From contig NW_020654133.1 of NCBI RefSeq assembly GCF_003589595.1, positions 693,608 to 757,607 on the forward strand: a stretch of 64,000 nt of DNA, read 5' to 3'. The notes under the pieces were generated by a model. The model was not told the origin of the DNA. It made no database searches and saw only the letters and a list, made by a program, of their open reading frames with translations. The DNA is from Hyposmocoma kahamanoa (lineage: Eukaryota; Arthropoda; Insecta; Lepidoptera; Cosmopterigidae). A program made the position numbers and the translations under genes. This document shows, piece after piece, positions 52,119-63,784 of this stretch. How positions within the stretch are numbered: the stretch's first letter is position 1; each line of letters begins with the position of its first letter.

Positions 52119-53135
52119 TTTCACTTGTGCACTTACCGCGCTGGTTTCGACTCATAGCATTGGTGTACGGCGGCCGATATCTTCATTGTTATCGCTGCGG
52201 TTTTCGTGATAGGGCAGTTGAGGCATGCTCCTTGAAATTTATTCAATGATTATTAATTATTTTATTTTTATTTTTTAATATTTTTTATATATAATCCAAT
52301 CTAATTAATCTGATATTTTGATTATTTGTTAATTTAATGATCATGTTCCATCATTTATGTTTGTATTTATAATATAAATTTATAAGAGCTCGATATTATA
52401 CAATACTTACAAAATACTTTAGAAATATACAATACTTTAGAAATACACTAGTAATAGCTCTAATCGTAATAATACGTACCGTTATGGTGTAGGACACTGC
52501 GTGTTTCATTCTGTAAACAAAACAACGGAGCGAACTGCGTTGTGCTGGCTGTCGAATAGCGTCCCCTCCCCCTTACTTCTCCCCGCGCACCTTTCGTCAC
52601 AATCCGACTCGGACGAGGATCGAGAATAATTTTATTTGTTAGATAATTACGTTACCACACTATAAACACACACAGAGGGTATATTCATATTTTATATATA
52701 TATTTTTGTTATATTTATGTAGATTTAATATAATATAACACACACAGCAGTAACACAATGCACAAAATACACTTACATAGACAAATATTTAAGTAGGTAG
52801 TTTATTTTATTTTGCGACACACACGTCCGTCACTCATCTCGGATCAGGGCTCATTGAAAACCAGCGCCACCGTCAATTCTGGCTGTGGTAAAAGCTGAAT
52901 GTAGTCCTTTTGCGTACGCCACGACTGCACAAATGACTGAACAATTTGTTGTTATTTTGCTTTTTTTTTTTCCTTTCTTGTTTGTTTTGATAATTTTAAT
53001 GTTTTCTTTTTTCATTTGTTTGTTTTACGTATGTCTATTTTGTTTATTAATTATTATTACTGTTATTATTTTTAATTTTAATGTTCATCGTACTGTGTTA
53101 TAATTCATTTTTTTTTGTATCATGTGTTGTGGCGT
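52119..53135 (+). other. LINE 3' untranslated region
   Basis: About 1 kb, AT-rich with T-runs; no ORF of note. It includes GCGTCCCCTCCCCCTTACTT near 52560. Confidence 0.5.
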
Positions 53136-53175
53136 CGCAATAAATGTCTATTCTATTCTATTCTATTCTATTCAA
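53136..53175 (+). repeat. TTCTA tandem tail of the LINE
   Basis: AATAAATGTC followed by about five CTATT units and then unique sequence. Confidence 0.75.
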
Positions 53176-53204
53176 TTTCTTATTCTAAATAAGATTGAGA
53201 TTGA

Positions 53205-53520
53205 TTATTAACGCATTTGTCCGATGAGGCTTACCGACTTTTGAAGAACTTGGTACATCCGTAGGACGTTGCTGCCGTTGGGCCCGCCGAGCTGTTGAAA
53301 GTATTTAGTAAACATTTCTCACCGAAGAGGTGCACGTTTGCCGATAGGTATAAGTTATATGAGGCGAGACGTGACGTGGGAGAAAGCGTCGGACAGTGGG
53401 CGGCTCGAATCAGGGGTTCGCTAGGCTTCTGCTGACGGACCAGTTCGTGCTGGGGCTGCGCGCTAGTAAGGAATGCGAACGACTATTCGAACAGGACGCC
53501 GCCACGCTAAGATTACACTT
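53205..53520 (+). pseudogene. gypsy gag fragment
   Basis: LSDEAYRLLKNLVHP, a stop, then ELLKVFSKHFSPKR and LYEARRDVGESVGQWAARIR, with the frame shifting before TDQFVLGLRA and ERLFEQDAA. This is a Ty3/gypsy capsid scrap. Confidence 0.7.
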
Positions 53521-54063
53521 ATAATCTCTCCACTGTATCAAATAACTTAAAATAAAAAAAAATAAAGAAATAGGTAACTATTACTATTCAGTTGGGTACC
53601 AATACGTACCTTCTTTTGTGATTTAAATAAGGATTAGTCATCGATTGATTTATAAGATTTTGTTTCCGTTAAAGAATTATTATTACTTTCTTTTTCTCTT
53701 TTGGTGTTGTGCGCGTATAACTAGGTATTTAAGTACTAAGTTAGACTTCAAAATAGTACAAAATAAATTATGACTTTATTAGCTATATTTTTTTTATTTC
53801 AATGTTGGCCTTATGGCGAATTGTATGTACCTTGTGAAGGAGCAAGTTTAAGCGGAAAATTGTTTTGTTGTTCTTGAAAATGGCTGTGTTGTAGATCAGT
53901 AGATAAACGACCTTGCCTAAAGTTTAGTTCAAGTTACACAAAGTGTCTTTGAGAATTAATTCCGAATTCGTTATTTTTACTTCTCTCGAGTATTAATTTA
54001 ATATTTAAGTATACTTGTATTAATTATCTAAGTTCGTCATTTTTTCTCAAAATCTCTAACCAT

Positions 54064-54118
54064 GCTCACGTGATCTGTGTCGTCTACTTGACCAGTAGAC
54101 GACACAGATCGCGTGAGC
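54064..54118. repeat. 24-bp inverted repeat at the start of gypsy gag
   Basis: GCTCACGTGATCTGTGTCGT... (54064-54087) pairs with 54095-54118 with one mismatch and a 7-bp loop. The right arm is part of the Arg/Ser-rich gag start, so the left arm looks like a foldback copy of it. Confidence 0.8.
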
Positions 54119-54992
54119 GACGGTTATCGACAAGTCGACGACGATGTCGTCGTCGTCGTTATTCCACTAGTTTCAGTGAATCTTCGACTTCGTCGTTAGA
54201 CTCGAACCATGAAAGGTCGCGTAGCGTCTCGAAGAGACGTAGTAATAGATAGTGTAAGCGGAGCCGTAAAGATAAAGAAGGTTCTGTGCTGAATAAAGAT
54301 GCTTCTAGCCACACTAGAAGATTAAACACAAGTACACCTGCTTTGCCTTCAGCGCCAGTTATTCATAATAACTGAAATGCTCCGCTTGCCGTGGGTAACC
54401 AGTTAGGAGCGACATCAAGTATTGCAGCTAATGTTCACACCGCAGTTCCAGCACAAGGTCTATCGACTCACATAAATGTAATTCCGGAGTATGACCCCAA
54501 CGACGGATCTCAAAATATTGATTCGTTCGATAAGGTTAACGAGTGCCGTCAGATATATTCATGGAATGAAATGCAGACTTGTCATTATGCACTGGCCACG
54601 TTATCTGGACTTGCTAAGCGATGTATCAGGGCCTGCCGTCACTACTTTTTACTTGGGATCAATGGATGATTAAATTGAAGTCTGCTTTTCCTTCAAATGA
54701 AAATTACGGCGACCTTTTATATCGAATGTTACAAGTAAGATGTCGGATAGGGCAGCCATTGGACGTTTATTATTATGAAAAAATGATATTTATAAATAAG
54801 TGTGGAATATTTGGGCGTAAGGCAGTCGGATATTTAGTGCATGGAATTGATGACAAGTTTATTAGGATGAGCGTAAATGCGTGCCGCTATGAGGAGTCAG
54901 AGCAACTGTTTTCATATTTGAAAACATTAGTGCAAAATGATAATCATATCAATGAATGTAGAAATGAGATAAAGTCATTCACCAACAAATAA
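54095..54992 (+). pseudogene. gypsy gag
   Basis: An Arg/Ser-rich start (RHRSRERRLSTSRRRCRRRR), a TAG at 54250-54252, then ALATLSGLAKR, a frameshift near 54620, and QWMIKLKSAFPSNENYGDLL and VGYLVHGIDDKFIR. A capsid-type gag. Confidence 0.72.
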
Positions 54993-55039
54993 CAGGGAGA
55001 CTAAACTAAGCCCAGTCGCGGTACGCATTAACTCCGACG

Positions 55040-55180
55040 CTTTGAAAAACGACATACTTTGTTTCAATTATGGAGAAGCCGGTCATATTCGTTCTAGGTG
55101 CACTAAGTCGATGAAGAGATGTAGTGTTTGTCGCAGAGTGTAGTAGAGGGTATTTAGCTCAAGATTGTCGAAATAAAAGC
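55040..55180 (+). pseudogene. gypsy nucleocapsid zinc knuckles, damaged
   Basis: CFNYGEAGHIRSRC has Tyr where the second Cys of C-x2-C-x4-H-x4-C should be. The second knuckle (CSVC...LAQDC) is split by a frameshift and TAG codons near 55137. Confidence 0.68.
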
Positions 55181-55265
55181 GCTCCTATTACCAGCGCAAC
55201 TGAAGCAGGTAGTAATAAAATGTTGCAACTTACAGCACCATCTAACGTCATGCGCATCCGATCAA

Positions 55266-55748
55266 ATGAGTGTGATAGTGAAAAATATTATAAAAATGTT
55301 AAAATTAAAAAAAAATGCCTTTATCGATTCAGGTAGCAGCTGTGCTCTGTTAAAGGAAAGTGTTGCTAAGGAAATTTTCGAAGATTGGACGCTTACCGAT
55401 GGTGTCACACATCTATGTGGTTTCGGAAATTCTAGTGTTAAGCCATTAGGCACTGTTGAAAGTGTTAGAAATGTAGACGATATTGAATCGGAAATTGATC
55501 TCATAATAGTGGCCGATCATTACATGCCTTGTGACATAATAATAGGACAAACATTCACCGAATTGCCGAATATAATTATGCTCAAAACTCAACAGGAATT
55601 ATTATTTTATTGTGCATCTTCTGTCGACATTTTCGAGACGAACGCTAAAATTAAATTAAATTCAATAGGAAAAGTGACGGTTGATGCGGCTACTACCTCT
55701 CCAGTAGAAAGTGAGCACAGTGACAGAATATTGCGGTGCCTTATATGA
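55266..55748 (+). pseudogene. gypsy aspartic protease
   Basis: AFIDSGSSCALL carries the catalytic DSG and DIIIGQTFTELPN the second conserved block of retropepsins. Open across the domain, but separated from gag and RT by frame breaks. Confidence 0.75.
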
Positions 55749-55759
55749 GCCGGGTCGTT

Positions 55760-56920
55760 TTTGTGGACCAATAGGTTCGCAGTATATTGTTTTACCGGGT
55801 GTATACATAATTTCTCAGAAGGTAAAGGTTTTATTATAATATCAAACGTTGGGAAGACGCGCTTAACTTTTAAAGAAAATCACGCGCTGGCTCGAGGATC
55901 TGCTTTTGATGAGATAAAAGAACCTTATATTGGATTTACCAATGTTGACTCAACACACAAATCACCGTTACCGTTGATGAAATTGACGTAGGCACCAGTT
56001 TGACTAAACAAGACTATGAAAAATTTAGTGAATTATTATTCAAGTTCAGGGGTTGTTTTGCATTAAATTTGCCGGAACTCGGTAAAACGAATTTAACTGA
56101 AATGGTTATTAGACTTAAAGACGATACTCCCGTGGTTTACAATCCGTATAGAATGTCGTATAAAGAGAAAGAACAGCTGTCCCTCATCATAGATGATTTA
56201 CTTCGGAATGGAATTATAAGGGTAAGTTCGTCTTCTTACGCAAGCCCAGTCCTCTTAGTGAATAAAAAGAATGGCGAAAAGCGCTTATGCGTGGATTATC
56301 GTGCGCTAAATATAAAAACAATCAAGGATAAATATCCTTTACCCAGAATAGAAGATAAGTGGGACTGTTTAGGTGATAACCAGTACTTTACTAGTATAGA
56401 TCTTGCATCTGGCTATTATCAGGTCATCGTAGCGGAGAAATATAAACACCTCACTGCGTTCGTTACACCAGACGGTTTGTACGAATACAACCGCATGCCC
56501 TTTGGATTAGCAAATGCTCCAAGCGTAATTCAAAGAGCAATAAACGCTATGTAGAACGGAATTGGACAAAAACTGGCGCTAGCGTATGTGGATGATTTAT
56601 TGGTTCCGTCAAGGACTGTCCAAGAGGGGCTAGAAAACTTAGAGAGAGTTTTTGTTATGTAGAGAAATGCCAAACTAACACTAAACATAAAGATGTGTGT
56701 ATTTTTCCAAGAACGCATCGAATACTTGGGCTACGATGTAACGAAAGATGGGATTAGACTAGGTACTCATAAGATAGAAGCTGTAAAGCGATTCCCCGTC
56801 CCTAAAAACGTACACGAAGTGCATCAATTCGTAGGTTTGGCCAGCTATTTTCGTATATTTATCCACAATTTTTCGATCAAAGCTCGACCCCTTACGCAAC
56901 TTAATAAATATAAATAGCCT
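55760..56920 (+). pseudogene. gypsy reverse transcriptase
   Basis: LRNGIIRVSSSSYASPVLLV, LCVDYRALN, FTSIDLASGYYQV, PFGLANAPSV and LAYVDDLLVPS are RT motifs in order. One frame break near 55990, and TAG stops at about 56552, 56658 and 56918. Confidence 0.85.
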
Positions 56921-56929
56921 CAAGAAAAG

Positions 56930-57290
56930 ACTCATTAATAGACCAACACTCGCTCTGTATGATCCTCAAGCATAACTTGAGGTCCATACGGATGCGAGTA
57001 AGGTGGGGGTTGGAGCGATACTATTACAGAAAAGTGAGAGACTGCAGCCTGTTGCCTATTACAGTAGGCAAACCTCTCCTAAAGAACAAAAATTTCACAC
57101 GTACGAGTTGGAAACTATCGCAGCAATTGCGGCTTTTAACAAATATCGTGTCTATCTTCTCAGTGTTCCGATTAAACTTGTCACATACTGTAAGACGATC
57201 CGTAGTACCATGACGAAAAGAGATTTAGTTCCCCGAGTCGCGAGATGGTGGATAGCCATGCAGGAGTTCGATTTCACAATTTGAGTATCG
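56930..57290 (+). pseudogene. gypsy RNase H
   Basis: EVHTDASKVGVGAILLQ, YYSRQTSPKEQKFHTYELE and YCKTIRSTMTKRDL. A TAA precedes it and an extra T near 57274 shifts the frame before the ALSRNP linker. Confidence 0.8.
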
Positions 57291-57789
57291 CGCAGGGTCT
57301 AAAATGGCGCATGTAAATGCTTTAAGCAGAAACCCTGTCGATACTGAAATACCATTATTTGGCGATGACGATCTGCACGTTTTTCGTATTGGCATAGATG
57401 GTAACTATGATGATAATTGGCTACAAACAGTGCAGCAAGCTGACGATGAGCAAAAGAGAATTATTGAAATTGATGGAACTTTGGACACAAACCACTAAGC
57501 GCCTACCGCTTTTCTATGAGCCATGTTTTATCTCCTATACATTGCAATCGCTCACTTGTTTCCCCCGCTCTCTTCTTGCCCGGTTCTTTGACGTGTCACT
57601 TGTGCTTGCGATGTATGTTACACATTTTACTTCTAATTAAATCTATTAAATAGTAAAGTCTATTTATTTTATCAGAAATCCTTAAGGATCGGGATACCAA
57701 TAATGTAATAGAAATTAAAAACAATTAGTAAAGAATGATAAATTATGTAGAATAGTAAAGAGAAATGATATGGTCAACTTGTTATGGGT

Positions 57790-58929
57790 AGTCCCGAAAG
57801 CGGTGAGATAGCAAATACTGAAATGTAATCATGACGACGTCGGGCACTTCGGGTACGATAAGACGTACGACAGGATACGTAAAGTATATTGGTTTAAAAA
57901 TATCGTCAATTTATTAAAAAGTATTGCAAATCCTGCCTACATTGCGCGCATAACAAAGTTCCCGGCGGTCCAAAAGAGGGTATGTTGCATTCGATACCTA
58001 AGCCTAATAAACCGTTTGAAACACTACATGCGGACCACTGTGGACCGTTCCCTTTGAGTAAAAAGCAAAATGCATATATTGTAGCGATTATTGATTCTTT
58101 TACCAAATTTATTTACATCAAAGCCGTCAAAAGTTGCAAAACAAAAACTACAATTTCGGTGTTTGAAGATTATTTCTCGTTATTCGGAATACCGCTCCGT
58201 ATAATAACGGACAGGGGTACAAGTTTTACAAGTCATGCTTTTACCGCTTTTGTTAAAGAAAAGGGAATTGTTCATGTGCTTAACGCCGTCGCGAGTCCGA
58301 GAGCAAACGAACAAATAGAGCGTTATAATCGCTCTATTTTAGACGCTCTCGCTACCAGTAATCATGATAAGCCAGACAACGAATGGGATATGGCTATACC
58401 TAAAGTACAGTGGGGACGCAACAATACTATAAACAAGGCCACTGGTAAAACACCAACGGAATTGCTCTTTGGAACAATACCGACGGGAACTTCAGATGGA
58501 CCTATGAATTCAATAGTGTCTGAGGCCCACGGAAATCTCAATCGGGATGAAAAATGGGAGAGAGCAATTTATACGATAAGAAAAGAGCAATTTAAACAAA
58601 AAGCTCGTTTTGACAATAGGAGAAAAGAAGCCACCGATTACAACATTGGTCATTTGGTGCGAGTGTAAAGGGAGCTAGGTAACCCGGTGCCAAATCAAAG
58701 GAAAAAACTACTCACTAAATGTAGCGGGCCTTATAGAATCGTAAAAAATCTAGGCAATGATAGATATGAAATTGAAGACACGCCCATCACGCGTCGTAAC
58801 GGTAAACAAACTTATAAAGCCGTGGTTGCAGTAGACAAAATTCACCCTTGGTTGGTATTTTCAAACGACCCCATGGAGAGTGATTCTGAAAAGGGAAACT
58901 TATTGAGATTGATGATTGATGTTGGTTAA
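57790..58929 (+). pseudogene. gypsy integrase
   Basis: HDDVGHFGYDKT and, after a frame slip, CKSCLHC form the HHCC finger. The catalytic core has LHADHCGPF, IITDRGTSF and NEQIERYNRS, so all three acidic residues remain. A TAA at 58666 separates the C-terminal part (CSGPYRIVKNLGNDRYEIED). Confidence 0.85.
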
Positions 58930-59018
58930 TTCAGATAATTCAAGTTAATATAATTCAGATCATTCATTTTGGAATTGTGAGCGGTTGATTCAGTAAATTT
59001 GATTAGTTATTAATATAT

Positions 59019-59720
59019 TTGATTTTTATTACTTTATTTCGTTACTGCCATAGTATAATGTCCTACGGGATTCTCATGTGGGGTAAAGCGGCAGATATTC
59101 AAACCATATTTGTATTGCAAAAACGAGCGATTCGTTCTGTGTCCCGTTTAGGTTTTCGGGTTTCTCTCAGAGAAAAGTTAAAGGAGACTGGTATCATGAC
59201 TGTGGCATCACAGTACATTTACTCAAATATTTTATATGCCCGTAAACATATACATAATTTCAATAAGAAAGAAGATATCCATAATATTAACCTTAGAGCT
59301 AAGTCCAAACTCATGGTACCACGATTTCGTTTAACCAAGGTAAACAACTCTTTTATGGGGAACTGTATACGTTTTTACAATAAGATTCCGGAGCATATAT
59401 TAAGTTTATCAATTCCTAAGTTTAAAAACTACATTAAAAATATTTTGATCGAAAAATCATATTACAAAATTGAAGACTACGTGTTAGATAAAGATGTATG
59501 GAAAGACGACATGGCTCCAGAATCCACACAAATTTGATTCAAAGTGTATTCCATAGCATTTAAGTTTATTTGAAAAGAGCAATCCCTAGAGTTTCTTGCT
59601 CGTTCTTCTCAGGGAGGTCAGCGTAGTGAACGAGCAGTAGCTTAACTGTGACGTTTTCAAGTGTAAATTTATTTTACCTATGGAATAAATAATCTTTGAC
59701 TTTGACTTTGACTTTGATTA
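59019..59720 (+). mobile_element. 5'-truncated Jockey-type LINE
   Basis: The last 172 codons of a polymerase (59019-59537: HSIMSYGILMWGKA, VLQKRAIRSV, FMGNCIRFYNKIPEHIL), then a 3' UTR (AGTTTCTTGCTCGTTCTTC, TTACCTATGGAATAAA) and four CTTTGA units. It sits at the 3' side of the gypsy element and is the best preserved of the family in the window. Confidence 0.82.
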
Positions 59721-60059
59721 GATTTGTATTGTTTTCACTTTTTTTTCTACGTTTTCCGCCATAAACTATTGCTTTGGTAATATGTACGTTACCAGCCCCG
59801 AGTGGTATCTTATGATAGTGAAATAAAATAAAAATATGTAATTAAATTAATATAACATTGCTATAAACATGATTTCATTATCTCATATTAAGTAATTCAA
59901 CTGACTCTAAAAAGAAAGGATGTACGAGCGCCCTCGCGAGGTCCGCCATGTTTGACCCGAGTATAATTTGTTGTGAAGTCGTGATCTAGAAAAAATAATA
60001 AAAGATATAGTAAAAGTGTCTATTGTGTTTTCGCAATATTACTCTGTGTATCTGTTAAT
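59721..60059. other. AT-rich spacer between two retroelements
   Basis: No ORF or recognised repeat. It may contain remains of a gypsy LTR or leader. Confidence 0.3.
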
Positions 60060-60074
60060 AATACGAAGTTGAAC

Positions 60075-61174
60075 ATGAAACTCGACTCGGGTTCGGGTAC
60101 TACCGTTATATGCGACAAATTGTACAAAACATATTTTTCTAGGTAGTCTAAAAGCGATTTAAAAATGTGCCTATATAACGGCCATAAAATCATGCCATTG
60201 GGCTTTTTCCCAGCTGAAGTTGTTTACCTAAATAAAAAACAAAAATTAAAATTGACGTGCTAGAAAACTATTGGGTCGTGATTTTATGACCAAATTTAAT
60301 TTGTCTTTCTCTGCAAATAATAAATTTGTCGAAACAGAGCAGAACTCGAGTGAGGTATCAAAATTATTAACCGGTTTCAGCAATTTATTTAAAGAGGAGA
60401 TGTGTAAATTTAATAAGTTCGAAGTTCAATTAGAATTAAAAGAGAACGCCAGGCCTAGGTATTTTAAACCCCGTTCAGTTCTTTTTGCTTTAAAAAAAAG
60501 GGTAGAGGAAGAAGTCGACCGGCTCGTCAGTATACTAGTGCCTGTTAATTTCTCTGAGTAGGCGACACCGATCGTGCCCGTTTTATTTCAAAACGGGCAG
60601 ATAAAGATAGCCGGCGATTTTTCAGTAACATTAAATAACCATATCTGGTTATCGATAGGTATCCTATGCCGCGCATAGAGGAGGTATTCGCTAAGCTAGG
60701 TGGCGGGCAGAGTTATACAAAATTGGACCTTAGTAACGCGTATAACCAGTTCGTTTTGTCTGACAGCTCGCAGGCGCTTACGATTATTAGCACTACCAAA
60801 GGTCTTTACAAATATACCCGACTTGTATACGGGCTCGCTAATGCGCCGGCCATCTACCAGCGCGCTATGGAATCTCTGTTGATAGGCATCGAGGGAATCA
60901 GCTGTTGGTTGGACGACGTATACGTCACGGGACCGATGGACGAGTTGCAGTTAGCTCGTTTGCGAGAGGTTTTAACTAGGCTTAGCGATGCAGGGTTAAG
61001 GTTACAAAAAGAAAAATGTACTTTCTTTAGTAGTGTAACATATTTAGTTTATGTAATAAATAAAAACGGTTTACAAACATGCTCGAAAAAGGTTGAAGCC
61101 ATTAATGACGCTCCGACGCTTACAAATATAACTGAGGTGAGGAGGTTTCTGGGATTGGTCAATTATTACCGAAT
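60075..61174 (+). pseudogene. Second gypsy family: protease and RT fragment
   Basis: LDSGSGTTVICDKLY (retropepsin DSG), then a gap and RT: FKPRSVLFALKKRVEEEVDR, a TAG where Trp is expected (60559-60561), TKLDLSNAYNQFVLS, VYGLANAPAIYQRAM, WLDDVYVTG and EVRRFLGLVNYYR. It differs clearly from the 53.8-58.9 kb element. It stops at a foldback (61175-61225). Confidence 0.82.
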
Positions 61175-61225
61175 AGTATGGCCAACATACGGCAGACTGG
61201 GTGGCTGCCGTATGTTGACCATACT
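61175..61225. repeat. 21-bp inverted repeat at the gypsy break point
   Basis: AGTATGGCCAACATACGGCA... (61175-61195) pairs with 61205-61225 with one mismatch and a 9-bp loop. RT coding sequence ends exactly here. Confidence 0.8.
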
Positions 61226-61229
61226 GCCC

Positions 61230-61665
61230 AACTGACTCCTGTGTCTCTCGGTCTGAACACATTCCTTCAAAGCGTGGTAAACGTCTTCAATGACGCCGCA
61301 ATGGCTACAATATTAAGTTGGTGTAATGCCCATCAAAAAAGTAAACTTCCTTGAAAGAATGTGCCCAGAGCGCAACCTCAGAGCCGTCACAACACTAAGT
61401 CTATTCAGCATACAGTTATCAATCTATGGAACTTCCAATTGGCTCAGGTTGAATTGTTTTGGACCAGATACCTTTTTCTTTAGATCTTTCATCAAAATAT
61501 TCTTTCCGCAGCTGGTGGAAATAAGTTTTAAGATTATACAAACAACCTGTGTAATAGGGCAAAAAAATATCGTATCGCCAGTACAATAAGCTCGCTTAGC
61601 AAGTAAATGTACCTTCTCTTTACCAATAATGCCAACGTGTGAGGGTATCCACGGACGCTAGACAG
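61230..61665 (-). pseudogene. I/R1-type LINE, RNase H and C-terminal zinc region
   Basis: Minus strand: WIPSHVGIIGKEKVHLLAKR (RNase H end), then LRSGHILSRKFTFLMGI and CSHCGVIEDVYHALKEC, the C-terminal region of I-group polymerases. The main frame has a few stops. Confidence 0.72.
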
Positions 61666-61819
61666 TTTTAGAGTTACGTTGTAATTCTAAGATCTGGTAT
61701 ATAATTGTAAGCTATCGGGGTGATTTACATCCTTATTTTAAAAGAGCTGAACGCTCCGCAAATACCAAACTTTATGGGTTCATTTTTTAAAGTATCTAAT
61801 GCAAATTATTCCGAGCATG

Positions 61820-61962
61820 TTTGAGAAATGTCACAATCTCATACGGCTCCCTCAGGGTTCGATTCTAGGCCCATTTTTGTATTTACTTTATATCAACGCC
61901 TAAAAAGAATGCTCGTGCAACATATAGAATACGAGATAGTATTGTTTGCTGATAGATGATCT
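61820..61962 (+). pseudogene. Non-LTR RT core fragment
   Basis: LPQGSILGPFLYLLYINA, a stop, then a degraded LFAD-like segment at about 61945-61957. RT motifs 4-5. Confidence 0.6.
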
Positions 61963-62230
61963 TAAGGGAAATATCGTATTTCATTTTTAAGTAAAAAGGT
62001 ATTAATGTGGCTATGACAACGTGGACAATATGATTTCCAAGGTAAGTAGATTGATTTAGTGTAGTAAATTAGGGTGAGTGATATAGTGTGTAGGTGCAGA
62101 TAGGAGAAGATGAAGACACGGAGTTGGACGCCTCTGCCTTGTAGTGTTGGAGGTGCAGGACCGGACGAATAGCAGCGAGGTTGTTGGCGAGAAAGTGGTT
62201 GTAGTGCAGCAGTAGATATAGCACTGAAGA

Positions 62231-62302
62231 ACTGCTCATTCGTAAAGCAGATTCCCCTGAGGAGAATGAGCAAGAAACTCTCTAGGGGTTGCTCCTTGTT
62301 AA
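62231..62302 (-). mobile_element. LINE 3' tail fragment
   Basis: Reverse copy of GCAACCCCTAGAGAGTTTCT...GAATGAGC; same family as 12381-12515. Confidence 0.6.
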
Positions 62303-62372
62303 TATACATTTGAATAAATTTGTTTAAATTGAAACAGAAATAATATAACTAGAATTTTTTAAATATAATTTC

Positions 62373-62520
62373 AAGAGACGGGAAGAACAAGTCGTGCGCT
62401 TGGTGGTACGCCTGTCCATAACAGTTGCAGTGCCACTCAGAGCTATAAATTGCAAAGATCTGAGAGGCACTGCCACTTCGCCCGTCACTCTGAGACATAA
62501 GTTGAGAAGTCCCATGTGAT
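62373..62520 (+). repeat. Dispersed hairpin repeat
   Basis: AGAGACGGGAAGAACAAGTCG, complete hairpin, GAGAAGTCCCATGTG. Confidence 0.6.
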
Positions 62521-62754
62521 AATAAATGTTCAAAAGTTGTTTGAACACAACTCACAAAATTACGCACGTCTGGCCTCAGCCTTACTGCGTTTCGATTTTG
62601 AATTGCAACCCCCCCGTTCACACGGCATTGTAATGCACGTTTTTTTGCAGTATATATCTTACCGAATAAACAGTAGCGTATACATTAGACATAGAACCGT
62701 TCATACGGTGTTTGTCCTGCAAAAAAACGCACATAGTACACATCTATACGTTTA

Positions 62755-62940
62755 TAATACCAAGTGACGGGACGGAGCTATCGTGCGCCTGGTGGTAAGT
62801 GACACGCCTATCTATAACAGTTGCAATGCCACTCAGGGCTTTAAAACGCAAAGATCCTAGGGCCACTGCCACTGTGCCCGTCACCCTGAGACATAAGCTG
62901 ACAAGTGCCTGTAATTTCACCAGCACCCTTGTCCTTCAAA
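62755..62940 (+). repeat. Dispersed hairpin repeat
   Basis: AAGTGACGGGACGGAGCTATC through the hairpin to ATTTCACCAGCACCCTTG; 235 bp after the previous copy. Confidence 0.62.
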
Positions 62941-63034
62941 ATGACCGGCGAATCTTCTATGGACAACGATTTATTGATATCTTTAAAAGAACAAAGGCTG
63001 CCCGTTTTTTTTCATCATTTCTCAGATTTTAACT

Positions 63035-63258
63035 GCCTCCGTGGCCGAACGGTTACCATGCCGGACTGCCACGCAGAGGTCCCAGGTTCGATTCCCGGGC
63101 CGGGAGAAATATTTGTACGGCCTACATTTATTTCTCTCGTGAGTTTGGGTGTAATTTGTGGTTGTCTATGTGTGTGTCCATGGCACCCGCGACACAGGGT
63201 TTCCCTAGTGCGGGGCTATGTTGAGTGTGAGCGTTATTATTATTATTATTTTCGTACA
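63035..63258 (+). mobile_element. tRNA-derived SINE with TTA tail
   Basis: Head with TGGCCGAACGGTTACC (box A) and GGTTCGATTCC (box B), a non-tRNA body (GGTGTAATTTGTGGTTGTC, ACACAGGGTTTCCC) and a TTATTATTATTATT tail. Stem pairing is too poor for a working tRNA. Confidence 0.65.
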
Positions 63259-63529
63259 ATTTTTCAAATGTGTTTGTACGCATTGCTTCTTGATTCATTG
63301 GATGAACCCAATACCTGCTCTTTTGCTCTTTTGCTTCCGGTAGCAAAGCCGTTGGCGTCCTCTTGCCAATATAAAAGTGGTGGACCCATCACAGGCGTGT
63401 TCTCAGGGCGATTGCTGTGTGCCGCTATCCGTCTTTTCAACGCATGAAAATATATCGTGTGAGCACCCCGCTATCTATCCGTTTATAATACATTAAAAAC
63501 CGTGCTGGACCATGACGTGTGAACGAAGG

Positions 63530-63595
63530 CTATGGGTGCAGGTGAAATTACAGGCACATGGGACTTGTCAACTTACATCCTAGATCTTTGTGTCT
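63530..63595 (-). repeat. Dispersed hairpin repeat, 3' fragment, minus
   Basis: GTGCAGGTGAAATTACAGGC to CAACTTACATCCTAGATC. Confidence 0.5.
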
Positions 63596-63784
63596 CATTG
63601 AACACATGTATTTTTTTCTGTTTAGTATTAGACCTTCTGTCTTTCTAATATGGAATTTCTACAAATTCGTCAAGTTCCAATATGTTTTTGACAGCTGACA
63701 TAAACTTTAATCGTTGATTGAACAATCTATAAAACACACGTATTTATCTAATCAACTAATTATCGTTTCATCATGTTTAAATCG

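Larger units (their letters stand above)
47365..53175 (+). mobile_element. Near full-length LINE, about 5.8 kb
   Basis: A 5' UTR (47365-47746), ORF1, a 517-bp spacer, an uninterrupted 2.8-kb ORF2, and a 3' UTR ending GTGGCGTCGCAATAAATG plus TTCTA repeats. Both ORFs are open, so it is the youngest autonomous-type retroelement here. The 5' border is approximate; no target duplication was identified. Confidence 0.75.
53800..58935 (+). mobile_element. Ty3/gypsy retrotransposon, nearly full coding length, decayed
   Basis: Gag, two CCHC knuckles, protease, RT, RNase H and integrase follow in order. LTRs were not recognised at either side. About ten stops or frameshifts make it inactive; several stops are TAG at positions where Gln or Trp would fit. 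Confidence 0.82.

Noticed and set aside
56550..56920. TAG reassignment or readthrough in the gypsy pol
   Set aside because: TAG stops are frequent, but TAA, TGA and frameshifts also occur in the same element, so ordinary decay (for example CAG to TAG) is enough.
63035..63110. Functional tRNA gene
   Set aside because: Boxes A and B are good, but the acceptor stem barely pairs and a SINE body with a TTA tail follows.
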